Source of the DNA: Bacteroidota bacterium
Lineage (GTDB): Bacteria > Bacteroidota > Bacteroidia > Bacteroidales > Dysgonomonadaceae
Reading direction: 5' to 3'
DNA: 64,000 nucleotides
Assembly: GCA_023424395.1 (NCBI GenBank)
Contig: JAFADY010000037.1
Coordinates: 11,404-75,403 of the forward strand
Shown here: in pieces, positions 35,777 to 45,742 of the stretch
Numbering within the stretch: position 1 is the stretch's first letter
How the letters are laid out: every line of letters begins with the position of its first letter
Program-made: the position numbers and the translations under genes
The notes under the pieces: model-generated
What the model was told of the DNA's origin: nothing
The model's input: only the letters and a program-made list of their open reading frames with translations
Databases searched by the model: none

Positions 35777-37371
35777 CGTGCGCGTTTCTTGAATACTTTT
35801 TTATTTTCTGATTTTCCACCTTCAAATTTTCCTCCGCGTTTCCCAAACTCTTTCTTTTTAAACTCGCTACGAGGCTTGCGGTCACTATCAAACTTTCGCT
35901 CAAAAGGTTTTCGGTCAGAATCTTGTCTTCCGTAAGGAGAATTTTCTCTTTTCTTAAATTCACGCGGTTTACGATCACCGTCGAAAGGACGCTCTCTACG
36001 CGGCTTACGGTCACTGTCAGAAGATCGTTCGCGGGGTTTGAACGGACGTTCGTCGCTTCGTTCCCGTTTCGGTAATTCGCGGCGGGGTTTTTCGTCGCGA
36101 TTAAATTCACGCTTTGGCCTTTCTTCATCTCCTTCCTCGGCACGTCTGGAACGACGATAACCTTCTTTGGAATTGCGTTCCAACTGTTCTTTATCCGGGC
36201 GGCGACGTTCGGTTTTAGGATGGTCATCGCGTTTTCCTGAAAAAATTTCGTATTCGCGCATTTCACACTCCAATGCACCGTTGTACAAGAAGAATCGGTT
36301 CGATGATTTTAACCCTATTTTATCGAAGCTCTCTTTCTTAAATCCCAACACAAAAGCGCGGTATCCGGTAAAAACGTGTTTCAGGCGCTCGCCGATCATT
36401 GCGTATAACTCCTCTAAATCTTCCACTTTTATGCGCTCACCGTAAGGCGGATTGGTCATTAAAACGCCGTTTTCAGCCGGATCTTTAGCGTATTGCTGCA
36501 TGGGTTTGACGCTTAAATCGATGTATTTTTGAAGTCCGGCATTTTTGATGTTTTTTTCGGCAATAGCGATCATTTTCGGAGAAATATCGGAACCGATGAT
36601 GCGATGCGAGAATTCGCGCGATGTGCTGTCGTCGTTATAAATCTCGCTGAACAAATCGGCATCGAAATCGTTCCATTTTTCAAAAGCAAAATTTTCACGA
36701 TGAATTCCGGGAGGAATACCCAAGGCAATCATTGCCGCTTCAATCAGCAACGTTCCCGAACCGCACATGGGATCGATAAAAACGCTTTCTCCACGCCACC
36801 CCGATTTCAAAATCATTCCTGCGGCAAGCACTTCGCTCAACGGAGCATCGCCTTGCGCCACCCGATAACCGCGCTTGTGCAGTGATTCGCCCGAACTGTC
36901 CAAAGCCAGCGTGCATTTATTGTGCGAAATGTGAATATTAAAAACCACATCGGGGTTTGTAAGGCTTACCGACGGGCGTTTTTCGTATTTCTCGTTGAAC
37001 CAGTCGGCAATGGCGTCTTTCACTTTATATGCCACAAACTTGGAGTGCGTGAAAATATGCGAATATACCACCGCATCGATGGAAAAGGTTTTATCGAGCG
37101 ACAAATATTCTTCCCAATTCAACTGTTTCAACGCTTCATACACCTCATCGGCGGTTTCGGCTTTAAAATTATATATCGGCTTTAAAATTCGCAATGCTGT
37201 ACGGCAGTGGGTATTAGCTTTATACATCAGCGCTTTATCACCGGTAAACGATACCATGCGTGTGCCAATTTCCACATCGTCGGCACCCAAATTGGTAAGT
37301 TCTTCGGCAAGCACATCTTCGAGTTCCGCCATTGTTTTGGCGATAAGCGGGAATTTTTCGGATTGAATCAT
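35773..37371 (-). CDS. THUMP-domain RNA methyltransferase (RlmL N-terminal type) with basic tail
   Basis: 532 residues. THUMP domain at about 45-155, then an N6-adenine/guanine-type SAM fold with DPMCGSGTLLIEAAM (motif I) and MTNPPYGERI (motif IV, NPPY). In Escherichia coli the homologous half of RlmL makes m2G2445 in 23S rRNA. The last roughly 145 residues are a low-complexity Arg/Lys/Glu/Asp/Pro tail with imperfect SDRKPxxE/F repeats, very likely disordered and RNA-binding. A -7 box lies at 37397-37404. Confidence 0.9.
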   Translation of the reverse strand: MIQSEKFPLIAKTMAELEDVLAEELTNLGADDVEIGTRMVSFTGDKALMYKANTHCRTALRILKPIYNFKAETADEVYEALKQLNWEEYLSLDKTFSIDAVVYSHIFTHSKFVAYKVKDAIADWFNEKYEKRPSVSLTNPDVVFNIHISHNKCTLALDSSGESLHKRGYRVAQGDAPLSEVLAAGMILKSGWRGESVFIDPMCGSGTLLIEAAMIALGIPPGIHRENFAFEKWNDFDADLFSEIYNDDSTSREFSHRIIGSDISPKMIAIAEKNIKNAGLQKYIDLSVKPMQQYAKDPAENGVLMTNPPYGERIKVEDLEELYAMIGERLKHVFTGYRAFVLGFKKESFDKIGLKSSNRFFLYNGALECEMREYEIFSGKRDDHPKTERRRPDKEQLERNSKEGYRRSRRAEEGDEERPKREFNRDEKPRRELPKRERSDERPFKPRERSSDSDRKPRRERPFDGDRKPREFKKRENSPYGRQDSDRKPFERKFDSDRKPRSEFKKKEFGKRGGKFEGGKSENKKVFKKRAR

Positions 37372-37396
37372 TGTTTGATTTTCAGTAATTAAGGTG

Positions 37397-37404
37397 CAAA
37401 GATA
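37397..37404 (-). promoter_or_regulatory. Putative -7 box TATCTTTG for the RNA methyltransferase
   Basis: Exact match on the minus strand, 26 bp upstream of the ATG at 37371. Confidence 0.6.
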
Positions 37405-37415
37405 GGGACAATTTG

Positions 37416-37459
37416 CAATTTTGAATTTACGATTTTGGATTTACGATTTTGGATTTTTG
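37416..37459. repeat. 7-bp-period repeat (GATTTAC / GATTTTG units)
   Basis: Alternating GATTTAC and GATTTTG units, about five copies, between the RNA methyltransferase promoter and the toxin remnant. Confidence 0.8.
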
Positions 37460-37464
37460 TCGAT

Positions 37465-37803
37465 TTAACGTATTGAATTCCTCAAACGTTTTGGATTCAT
37501 TCGGCAATTCCAGATGTGCGTAATATAGATATGTTTGTTTTCCGCGAAATATACAACCTTAAGCAATCCTTTGGCAACCACCAGCGAGCGATAAACTTTC
37601 GACATTCCTTCCAACATAGGTTCAACGGGTGCCATATTCGGAAAATCAGCCAATCAAACCACTTCATCTAAAATTCCATCGTGCATATCGGCTGCAACCT
37701 TTTCGCTTTTCTCGTGATAATAATTGTACAGTTCTTCCAAATCCTGTCGGGCTTCGGATGACCAGATTATTTTAAAGGGCTTTTTTTCGCTGTATGTTTT
37801 CAT
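37465..37803 (-). pseudogene. RelE/ParE-type toxin with premature stop
   Basis: Reading from ATG 37803 gives MKTYSEKKPFKIIWSSEARQDLEEL...DEVV, then TGA at 37654-37656 (codon 50). The same frame continues as LADFPNMAPVEPMLEGMSK...VVYFAENKHIYITHIWNCRMNPKRL, which is the C-terminal half of a RelE/ParE mRNA-interferase-type toxin. The whole would be about 112 residues, normal for the family. The TGA probably replaced an Arg codon (CGA) by one transition. The toxin should therefore be inactive, unless the stop is read through or is a sequencing error. It overlaps the antitoxin gene by 32 bp. Confidence 0.82.
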
Positions 37804-37999
37804 GAGCAATTCCCCCACCTGATGCAAATTCTTTTTCTGCCCTTAATGCACGGTCACGCAATTCTTCGGGCGTGAAAAGACAAGGTTCGCGGTTGGCTAA
37901 CTGAACAAAAAAAGTCTCCAAACGAGACAGCATTTGTTCATCAGTCTCGTCATTTAATATCGCTTTTACAAAGCGGGCTTTTCGTTCAAGTACTGTCAT
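37772..37999 (-). CDS. Antitoxin partner of the RelE/ParE-like toxin
   Basis: 75 residues from MTVLERKARFVKAILNDETDEQMLSRLETFF. A start at 38020 is less likely because it lies within a -7 box at 38018-38025. Small, charged and helical, with the gene overlapping the toxin gene, as in relBE-like pairs. The ORF is intact, so the antitoxin may persist after loss of the toxin. Confidence 0.75.
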   Translation of the reverse strand: MTVLERKARFVKAILNDETDEQMLSRLETFFVQLANREPCLFTPEELRDRALRAEKEFASGGGIAHENIQRKKAL

Positions 38000-38017
38000 A
38001 AAATAATTTTTATGGAG

Positions 38018-38025
38018 CAAAAATA
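38018..38025 (-). promoter_or_regulatory. Putative -7 box TATTTTTG for the TA pair
   Basis: TAnnTTTG on the minus strand, 18 bp before the ATG at 37999. Confidence 0.5.
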
Positions 38026-38106
38026 CGTTTTTTAATTGAAAATCAAAAATATTAAAGCAAATCGGAAATAGAATATTCTGTTTTAGCTAATTTACTTCTC
38101 CTAAAA

Positions 38107-39633
38107 TCACAACCTTACTTTTATCGATTTGTGCTTCCCCTCATTCCAAAACGCATCTAACGACGTTACCACGTATGTGTAACGGCTATTACCTCCTTCA
38201 TAAGGCAGCACAAAAAAGTTATCGGAAGTGATTTTCACTATATTTTCCGCCCGATTCACATCCACTTTTTCTCCCTGTTTAAAACGGTAAATTACAAACC
38301 GCTGCGCGGTTTCGGGATGGCGCGGTTGCTTATTGTGCTCCCACGTGAGAAAGTGCATATCTTCGGTGAAAACTTCGGCAAGTTTTTTTACGGCATCGGG
38401 ACGGCCTTTGTGCATATGCGTGTAAGCGGGAATGAGTGATTTTGCCCGATGTGTATTGGTTTGAAAAGTATTCACCACATCGGAATAATTATCTAAAATC
38501 AAATAACCGTACCAATAACAATTGCCGTGAACGAACGACATTTCACGCGATTGGCGGATTTTGGTATCCAGCTCGTTTTTATCTACTGCACGTTTTAAAT
38601 CCTGTCCTATATAAAGCGGCTGCTCAAAGTTATTGGCGTTCCACCAATGCAAAAGCGTGGTATAATCGGCGCGTTCGTGGCCGATTTCCCAATAAAGCTG
38701 CGGCAAATTATAATCGATCCATCCTTTTTCCACCCATAGTTTAATATCGGCATACAGGTCGCCGTAATTTTCTAATCCGTTGGTGTCGCTGCCGTTAGGG
38801 TCGTTACGTTTGTTGCGGTAAATGCCAAACGGACTGATTCCGAAACGCACCCACGGCTTTGTTCCGGCAATGGTGTATTTGAGCTGCTGAATCAGCAAAT
38901 TCACGTTATTTCGCCGCCAATCGGCACGTTGGTTGGGTGAAAACCCTTGCGAAGCAGCGTACATATTAAAACTGTTGTCATCAGGGAAAGGCGTTCCGGC
39001 AACGGGATAGGGATAAAAATAATCATCCATATGAATGGCATCCACATCGTAGCGAGAAACGATATCGCGCACCACATCGCAAATAAAACTGCGATTTTCG
39101 GGCAATCCCGGTTCGAAATACAATTGATTGGCATATTGCACAAAACGTTCGGGATATTTCCAATAAATATGGTCGGGAGCGAGCGTGCTGTTAATATTCG
39201 ATTTTACCCGATACGGATTCAACCACGCGTGCAGCTCCATTCCGCGTTTGTGGCATTCGTCTATGAGAAATGCCAGTGGATCAAACGACGGATCGTCAGG
39301 CGCTTTTCCTTGAGTTCCGGCCAAAAAACGGCTCCACGGCTCCAAATTCGATTTATAAAAAGCATCCGCCTCCGGACGAACCTGAAAGATAACGGCGTTA
39401 ATCCCTGCTTCATCCAGTTTCCGCACCATATCCGACAGATAAAATTTCATAGCCGAGCTATTCATTTTCTGATATCGGTTTTGTCCTACAGTATGAATCC
39501 ATGCTCCGCGAAATTCATATTTAGGCGTTGAGTCGGCTTTTTGGGTTAACGCAGGTTGCGTAGTCCCGCATGAAAACAATGTAGTGCCAATGAAAATCAC
39601 TAATAAAAGTTTGAAGAGAAATTTTACGTTCAT
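38107..39633 (-). CDS. GHL10 (DUF187) family glycoside hydrolase-like lipoprotein
   Basis: 508 residues with lipobox LFSC (Cys22). The GHL10 TIM-barrel spans about 40-400: EFRGAWIHTVGQNRYQKM, GINAVIFQVRPEADAFYKS, ELHAWLNPYRV, DVDAIHMDDYFYPYP and IDYNLPQLYWEIGH. Acidic residues at the ends of these strands are probable catalytic groups. A fibronectin-like domain covers about 415-508. The family is thought to act on cell-surface or peptidoglycan-type glycans, but the substrate is unknown. Confidence 0.9.
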   Translation of the reverse strand: MNVKFLFKLLLVIFIGTTLFSCGTTQPALTQKADSTPKYEFRGAWIHTVGQNRYQKMNSSAMKFYLSDMVRKLDEAGINAVIFQVRPEADAFYKSNLEPWSRFLAGTQGKAPDDPSFDPLAFLIDECHKRGMELHAWLNPYRVKSNINSTLAPDHIYWKYPERFVQYANQLYFEPGLPENRSFICDVVRDIVSRYDVDAIHMDDYFYPYPVAGTPFPDDNSFNMYAASQGFSPNQRADWRRNNVNLLIQQLKYTIAGTKPWVRFGISPFGIYRNKRNDPNGSDTNGLENYGDLYADIKLWVEKGWIDYNLPQLYWEIGHERADYTTLLHWWNANNFEQPLYIGQDLKRAVDKNELDTKIRQSREMSFVHGNCYWYGYLILDNYSDVVNTFQTNTHRAKSLIPAYTHMHKGRPDAVKKLAEVFTEDMHFLTWEHNKQPRHPETAQRFVIYRFKQGEKVDVNRAENIVKITSDNFFVLPYEGGNSRYTYVVTSLDAFWNEGKHKSIKVRL

Positions 39634-39639
39634 AATATG

Positions 39640-41718
39640 TTAAAAATTAGAAGGAACAAACAAAGAATCGTCGCTTTCAAGCAACAAATCGGGAAGCGGT
39701 TGACGCGGGTAAATCACAATACGGCTGTGGTCGGGGAATCTTTTCTCTATTCGCGTGGGCAGATTATCCAAAACCGGAATATGCGAAACATAACCGGAAT
39801 GCGCTGAAATAAGGATAATCAAATCGTCTTTTTTAATTTGATCGCCGCACGACAGCGGATTGTCCCAATCAATAAACGGCATGAAAGTAAATTTACCGTT
39901 TGCAAGCCTGTCATCAATTACTTTTTGCGTGTCGGGATGTCCCAAATGGAAAATCGGAATAGACAGCTCCGACGATAATGCCACAACTTTTTTTACCCAT
40001 AAACCAAACCCGTCTTCTTTTTCAGCCGACGGCGGGGAAAGGACAACTATACGTTTATGCGTGATAAGTTTTTGTTCAACATGGCAGACAAATAAATTCT
40101 TATCCATATTCTTAATGATCAAATCCACTTTTTCACCTAACAACTTCTCCAAAACACCCGCCTTTCCCGGCCAACCGAGGATAACGATATCGGTCATTGT
40201 TTCGCGGGCTGTTCTCACAATTCCACTCGCCACATTATGGTCTATGGTGGTAATTATATCCACTTTAACCTCTGCGGCTGTAGCCGTACTCACAAACTCC
40301 TGCAACTTTTTTCGAAAATTGACGATATTTTTCTCGGCTTCTCTATCGTTAGCAAAAACGCCCAATAAAGAGATGGGATTTACCGATTTTTTATCTTTCA
40401 GCAACAATGCCAGTTGCACGTGATAACCAATGTTAGACGGATTGGCGATGGGAACAAGAATTTTTTCCTGTGCAAACTCGCCCATAGATTCTTTGGTCAA
40501 CGGCGCATTTTCTTCTCTCAAAGCTATTTTCTTTGCAGAACGTTGCGTAACAAACGATGCCACGATACACGTTAGCAGGATCAGAATAATGGTTCCGTTA
40601 AGGATATATTCATCCAGAATTCCTGCACGGTAACCCACTATAATCACCGCTAATGTTGCCGCAGCGTGCGAACTGCTTAATCCGAAGATCAGGTCGCGCT
40701 GCACGATTGAGTAACGAAACGTTTTTTGGGTAAGATAGGCAGCAACCCATTTCCCGATAATAGCCGCCACTGTAAGCACAATCGCTACTATTATGGTTCT
40801 CGGCCCGTTCAACACAACTGAAATATCCACTAACATTCCTACGGAAATGAGGAAAATCGGTATAAAGAGTGCATTCCCGATAAATTCGATGCGGTTCATC
40901 AACGCCGATGTATGCGGTATCAATCGGTTTAATGCCAAACCGGCAGCAAAAGCGCCGATAATCGGTTCAATGCCACCTAACTCAGCCAAAAATCCGGCGG
41001 CAAAAACAATGAAAAGTACAAAAATGTAATTGGTATATTTTTCCGTTTCGGCTTTCTGAAAAAACCATTTAGCGATTCGGGGAACAACGTAAAACAGAAT
41101 AACGGAAAACACAGCCAACGAAATAAGCAGTTTCACGAGAAATCCCATATTCAATCCGCCGCTGCTGTTGCTCATCACGAGCGCAAGAATGATCAGCACA
41201 GCCGTATCGGTAAGGATAGTTCCACCAACGGTTACTGCCACCGCTTGATTTTTAGATACTCCTAAACGACTGACAATGGGATAAGTAACCAACGTATGAG
41301 TGGAGAACATACTTGCCGTAAGGAAACTCGCGTTCGCATCGTAACCCAAAAGATAATAACAGACGGGAAATCCAATAATGAGCGGAATGGCAAAAGTATA
41401 AAACCCGAAAACGAGACTTTTATTCTTGTTCAGCGTGAATTCGTTCAAATCCAATTCCAAACCCACAATGAACATGATGTACAGCAATCCGATGGATGAA
41501 AACATTGAAACGCCGGCGTTGTTGCCATCGATTAACCCCAAGCCGTAAGGCCCTATGATCACTCCCGCCAAAATCAACCCGATAATGCTCGGCACATTGA
41601 TGCGGCGCAAAATAATAGGCGCTAATAAAACAATTAGCAGCAATACTGTGAAAATCAATACGGGATTTGTAAACGGAAGGGCAAACTCGTGCGCTAAATC
41701 TGATAAGAAATCGTTCAT
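39640..41718 (-). CDS. CPA2-family Na+(K+)/H+ antiporter with C-terminal USP-like domain
   Basis: 692 residues. About twelve to thirteen membrane segments over 1-400 form the CPA2 exchanger (FSSIGLLYIMFIVGLELDL; GGIEPIIGAFAAGLALNRLIP; FIPIFLISVGMLVDI). The cytosolic C-terminus (about 420-690) resembles one or two universal-stress-protein folds (KILVPIANPSNIGY..., TDIVILGWPGKAG). Exchanges monovalent cations for protons. The ion and regulator are not visible. 6 bp from the GHL10 gene. Confidence 0.9.
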   Translation of the reverse strand: MNDFLSDLAHEFALPFTNPVLIFTVLLLIVLLAPIILRRINVPSIIGLILAGVIIGPYGLGLIDGNNAGVSMFSSIGLLYIMFIVGLELDLNEFTLNKNKSLVFGFYTFAIPLIIGFPVCYYLLGYDANASFLTASMFSTHTLVTYPIVSRLGVSKNQAVAVTVGGTILTDTAVLIILALVMSNSSGGLNMGFLVKLLISLAVFSVILFYVVPRIAKWFFQKAETEKYTNYIFVLFIVFAAGFLAELGGIEPIIGAFAAGLALNRLIPHTSALMNRIEFIGNALFIPIFLISVGMLVDISVVLNGPRTIIVAIVLTVAAIIGKWVAAYLTQKTFRYSIVQRDLIFGLSSSHAAATLAVIIVGYRAGILDEYILNGTIILILLTCIVASFVTQRSAKKIALREENAPLTKESMGEFAQEKILVPIANPSNIGYHVQLALLLKDKKSVNPISLLGVFANDREAEKNIVNFRKKLQEFVSTATAAEVKVDIITTIDHNVASGIVRTARETMTDIVILGWPGKAGVLEKLLGEKVDLIIKNMDKNLFVCHVEQKLITHKRIVVLSPPSAEKEDGFGLWVKKVVALSSELSIPIFHLGHPDTQKVIDDRLANGKFTFMPFIDWDNPLSCGDQIKKDDLIILISAHSGYVSHIPVLDNLPTRIEKRFPDHSRIVIYPRQPLPDLLLESDDSLFVPSNF

Positions 41719-41779
41719 TTGTCCTGATTTTGTGGTCTTGAAAACTCTACTTACTATGACTTCTGTGTTCTATAATTAG

Positions 41780-41787
41780 CAAAAATA
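41780..41787 (-). promoter_or_regulatory. Putative -7 box TATTTTTG for the antiporter
   Basis: TAnnTTTG on the minus strand, 62 bp upstream of the antiporter ATG. Confidence 0.45.
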
Positions 41788-41823
41788 GTCAAAAATTTTT
41801 ATTTATTGGCGTTCGCTCATTTT

Positions 41824-41851
41824 TTTGTCCTATCTAAAGTGATTATCTTTG
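41824..41851 (+). promoter_or_regulatory. Putative uvrA promoter (TTTG-N16-TATCTTTG)
   Basis: TTTG at 41824-41827 and TATCTTTG at 41844-41851, with a spacer of 16 bp, shorter than usual. It lies 17 bp before the ATG. Confidence 0.6.
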
Positions 41852-41868
41852 CGGGTTGAACAAAAATT

Positions 41869-44664
41869 ATGAGTAATTCCAAAGAGATAGAAATTAAGGG
41901 AGCGCGCGTTAATAATCTGAAAAACATCGACGTACGAATCCCTCGAAATACATTTACGGTTATTACAGGCTTATCGGGTTCGGGAAAGTCATCGCTTGCT
42001 TTCGATACGCTGTACGCCGAAGGGCAACGGCGTTATGTGGAAAGCCTTTCGTCTTATGCGCGGCAATTTCTTGGGCGAATGAACAAGCCCGAATGCGATT
42101 ACATTAAAGGCATTCCGCCTGCCATTGCCATCGAGCAGAAAGTTACCACGCGCAACCCACGCTCTACTGTTGGTACTTCCACCGAAATCTATGAATATCT
42201 GCGTCTGCTTTTCGCGCGCATTGGCAAAACCATTTCACCCGTTTCTGGCAATGAAGTGAAACGTCACTATGTGCACGATATCATCCACAAAATGCAGGAA
42301 TACCGCGAAGGAACGCGATTGGCAGTATTATCATCCATTCAACTTCGTAACAGACGCAGTCTTTCGGAACAACTCGAAATTTTGCTGAAAGAAGGTTTTA
42401 CTCGTGTGGATGTGGGCGAGCAGTTTTATCGGATTGATAAGTTGTTGCAACAGAAAAAACTACCCGCGCACGAAGAGGTGTTGCTCGTTATCGACCGCCT
42501 TTCCTGCTCATCCGATAAAGCGAACATCAATCGCCTGTCCGATTCGGTGGAAACGGCGTTTTTGGAAGGAAATGGCGAGTGTATCGTTCGTTTTTGGGGA
42601 GAAAAAGGAATGGAATCGTTCACTTTTTCTAATCGTTTTGAGGCTGACGGCATCGTGTTCGAAGAACCATCGGATATGATGTTCAACTTCAACAGTCCGG
42701 TTGGAGCTTGCCCTAAATGCGAAGGTTTCGGTAAAGTTATCGGGATTGACGAAAATTTGGTAATACCCGATAAGAGCCTTTCGGTTCAGGAAGAATGTGT
42801 ACAATGTTGGAAAGGCGAAAAAATGAGCGAGTGGCGCAAAGAATTCGTGTATAACGCCTACAAAGCTGATTTTCCGATCCACCGGGCTTATTACGATTTG
42901 AACGAACACGAAAAGGATATTTTGTGGAACGGGCGGCACAATTTGGGTATTTACGGCATTAACGATTTTTTTCAGATGCTCGAAAAAAATCTGTATAAAA
43001 TACAATACCGGGTTATGTTGGCGCGCTATCGCGGCAAAACGGATTGTCCTGCTTGCAAAGGCGCACGATTGAAGCCCGAAGCCGCTTACGTGAAAGTGGG
43101 CGAAAAATCCATCAGCGAATTGGTTTTACTTCCGATCACGGAATTGAAAGTTTTTTTCGACAACCTGCAACTTGACGAAACCGATTCCGCCATCGCCTTG
43201 CGCTTACTCACTGAAGTCCATAACCGCCTGCAATTTATGATCAATGTGGGATTGGGATATTTAACGCTCAACAGGTTATCGAACACGCTTTCGGGCGGTG
43301 AAAGTCAGCGCATTAATTTGGCGTCATCGCTCGGCAGCAGCTTGGTGGGCTCGTTGTACATTTTGGACGAACCGAGTATCGGACTGCACTCACGCGACAC
43401 GTATCTTTTGATTCAGGTGTTGAACGATTTGCAGAAACTCGGCAACACGGTTATCGTGGTTGAACACGATGAAGAAATTATACGCGCTGCCCACCATATT
43501 ATCGACATCGGCCCCAAAGCCGGACGATTGGGCGGCGAGGTGATGTACCAAGGAAATGTTCAGGAATTGGAGAAAAATACCGACAGCTACACGGTGAAAT
43601 ACCTGACGGGAGAAGAACAGATCGAAGTACCGAAAACCCGCCGTAAATGGAACAACTACATTGAAGTGAAAGGCGCCCGGCAAAACAATTTGAAGAATAT
43701 CGACGTGAAATTCCCGCTAAACGTAATGACGGTGGTTACAGGCGTGAGCGGATCGGGCAAATCGTCGCTCGTGAACGATGTGTTTTACAATGCTCTGCAA
43801 CACCACTACAAAGGCGGAGCCTTGGAACAAAGCGAGTTTAACGGCATTTCGGGCGATTTAAAACTGATAAAATCGGTGGAATACGTAGATCAAAATCCTA
43901 TTGGGAAATCGTCGCGTTCCAACGCTGTTACCTATTTGAAAGCCTACGACGAAATCCGAAAACTGTTTGCGGCGCAGCCGCTTGCGAAGCAAATGAATTA
44001 CAGTCCGGCCTATTTTTCGTTCAACGTGGAAGGTGGGCGCTGTGAAGAATGCAAGGGTGATGGCACAATAACGGTTGAAATGCAGTTTATGGCCGATATT
44101 CAGTTGGAATGCGAATCGTGCCACGGCAAACGGTTTTCACCCGAAGTACTTGAAGTGGAATACAAAGGCAACACAATTTACGATATTTTGGAAATGACGG
44201 TTGACCAGGCCGTAGATTTTTTCGGCGCGCAAAAAGGCGCCACCGAAAAGAAAATTACCAAAAAAATGCAGCCCCTCAAAGACGTTGGGTTAGGTTATAT
44301 AAAACTCGGACAATCGTCGTCCACATTATCGGGTGGAGAAAATCAACGCGTGAAATTAGCCTATTATTTGGGCGAAGAAAAGTCGCTCCCAACCATTTTT
44401 ATTTTCGACGAACCCACCACCGGACTGCACTTTCACGATATAAAAACGCTTCTTAAAGCGTTTGACGCACTTATCGAACGCGGACACACGGTTATAATTA
44501 TCGAACATAATATGGAAGTGATCAAATGTGCCGATCACATCATCGATATCGGCCCCGAAGGCGGAAAAGCCGGTGGTTATATCGTGTGCGAAGGCACTCC
44601 GGAAACTGTGGTAAAGTGCAAGGAGTCGCACACGGGTCAGTTTTTGAAGGAAAAGCTTGACTGA
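41869..44664 (+). CDS. uvrA: Excinuclease ABC subunit A
   Basis: 931 residues, normal length. Two ABC ATPase modules: Walker A 1 GLSGSGKSS (34-42) and Walker A 2 GVSGSGKSS near 630, with signatures LSGGESQRI and LSGGENQRV. Zinc-binding cysteine groups CPKCEGFGK/CPACKGAR and CEECKGDG/CESCHGKRF. It finds bulky DNA lesions for UvrB. The last roughly 33 codons are repeated about 1 kb downstream (45596-45697), after a methyltransferase gene. Confidence 0.98.
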   Translation: MSNSKEIEIKGARVNNLKNIDVRIPRNTFTVITGLSGSGKSSLAFDTLYAEGQRRYVESLSSYARQFLGRMNKPECDYIKGIPPAIAIEQKVTTRNPRSTVGTSTEIYEYLRLLFARIGKTISPVSGNEVKRHYVHDIIHKMQEYREGTRLAVLSSIQLRNRRSLSEQLEILLKEGFTRVDVGEQFYRIDKLLQQKKLPAHEEVLLVIDRLSCSSDKANINRLSDSVETAFLEGNGECIVRFWGEKGMESFTFSNRFEADGIVFEEPSDMMFNFNSPVGACPKCEGFGKVIGIDENLVIPDKSLSVQEECVQCWKGEKMSEWRKEFVYNAYKADFPIHRAYYDLNEHEKDILWNGRHNLGIYGINDFFQMLEKNLYKIQYRVMLARYRGKTDCPACKGARLKPEAAYVKVGEKSISELVLLPITELKVFFDNLQLDETDSAIALRLLTEVHNRLQFMINVGLGYLTLNRLSNTLSGGESQRINLASSLGSSLVGSLYILDEPSIGLHSRDTYLLIQVLNDLQKLGNTVIVVEHDEEIIRAAHHIIDIGPKAGRLGGEVMYQGNVQELEKNTDSYTVKYLTGEEQIEVPKTRRKWNNYIEVKGARQNNLKNIDVKFPLNVMTVVTGVSGSGKSSLVNDVFYNALQHHYKGGALEQSEFNGISGDLKLIKSVEYVDQNPIGKSSRSNAVTYLKAYDEIRKLFAAQPLAKQMNYSPAYFSFNVEGGRCEECKGDGTITVEMQFMADIQLECESCHGKRFSPEVLEVEYKGNTIYDILEMTVDQAVDFFGAQKGATEKKITKKMQPLKDVGLGYIKLGQSSSTLSGGENQRVKLAYYLGEEKSLPTIFIFDEPTTGLHFHDIKTLLKAFDALIERGHTVIIIEHNMEVIKCADHIIDIGPEGGKAGGYIVCEGTPETVVKCKESHTGQFLKEKLD
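44572..44664 (+). repeat. Left copy of a direct repeat: uvrA 3' end
   Basis: Codes for ...GYIVCEGTPETVVKCKESHTG... and the uvrA stop. It is nearly identical to 45602-45697, with a core of over 50 bp differing at only a few positions. Confidence 0.85.
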
Positions 44665-44703
44665 TTGAGTAAAAAAACATACTTTTGAAAAAAAATAGAC
44701 TCT

Positions 44704-45504
<801 letters not shown>

Positions 45505-45595
45505 TCCATCATGTTCTCATTATTAATAAACATCCAATTCACCCGTCTTCTTTTAAGCAAACTTGCCCTTGCCTGCTAAACATTGGTCTGTTAAG

Positions 45596-45697
45596 GGCAA
45601 AGCTGACGGTTATGTCGTGTGCGAAGGCACTCCGGAAACTGTGGTAAAGTGCAAAGAGTCGCACACGGGTAGGTTTTTGAAGGAGAAATTGAAATAA
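45596..45697 (+). pseudogene. Duplicated 3' end of uvrA
   Basis: Reads GKADGYVVCEGTPETVVK...HTGRFLKEKLK-stop, matching the real UvrA C-terminus (GKAGGYIVCEGTPETVVK...HTGQFLKEKLD). It has no start and no upstream uvrA sequence. It is followed directly by a strong terminator, which was presumably the original uvrA terminator before the methyltransferase segment came in. Confidence 0.88.
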
Positions 45698-45725
45698 AAA
45701 AAGGCGCCGAAAGCGCCTTTTTTTA
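45695..45725. terminator. Bidirectional terminator
   Basis: GGCGC-CGAAA-GCGCC stem with A-run and T-run on the two sides, between the uvrA remnant (+) and the LamG gene end (-). Confidence 0.88.
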
Positions 45726-45742
45726 AAATAATTCTCAATAAT

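Noticed and set aside
37465..37653. A free-standing 62-residue protein gene
   Set aside because: It is the C-terminal half of the interrupted toxin, in the same frame as the part from 37803.
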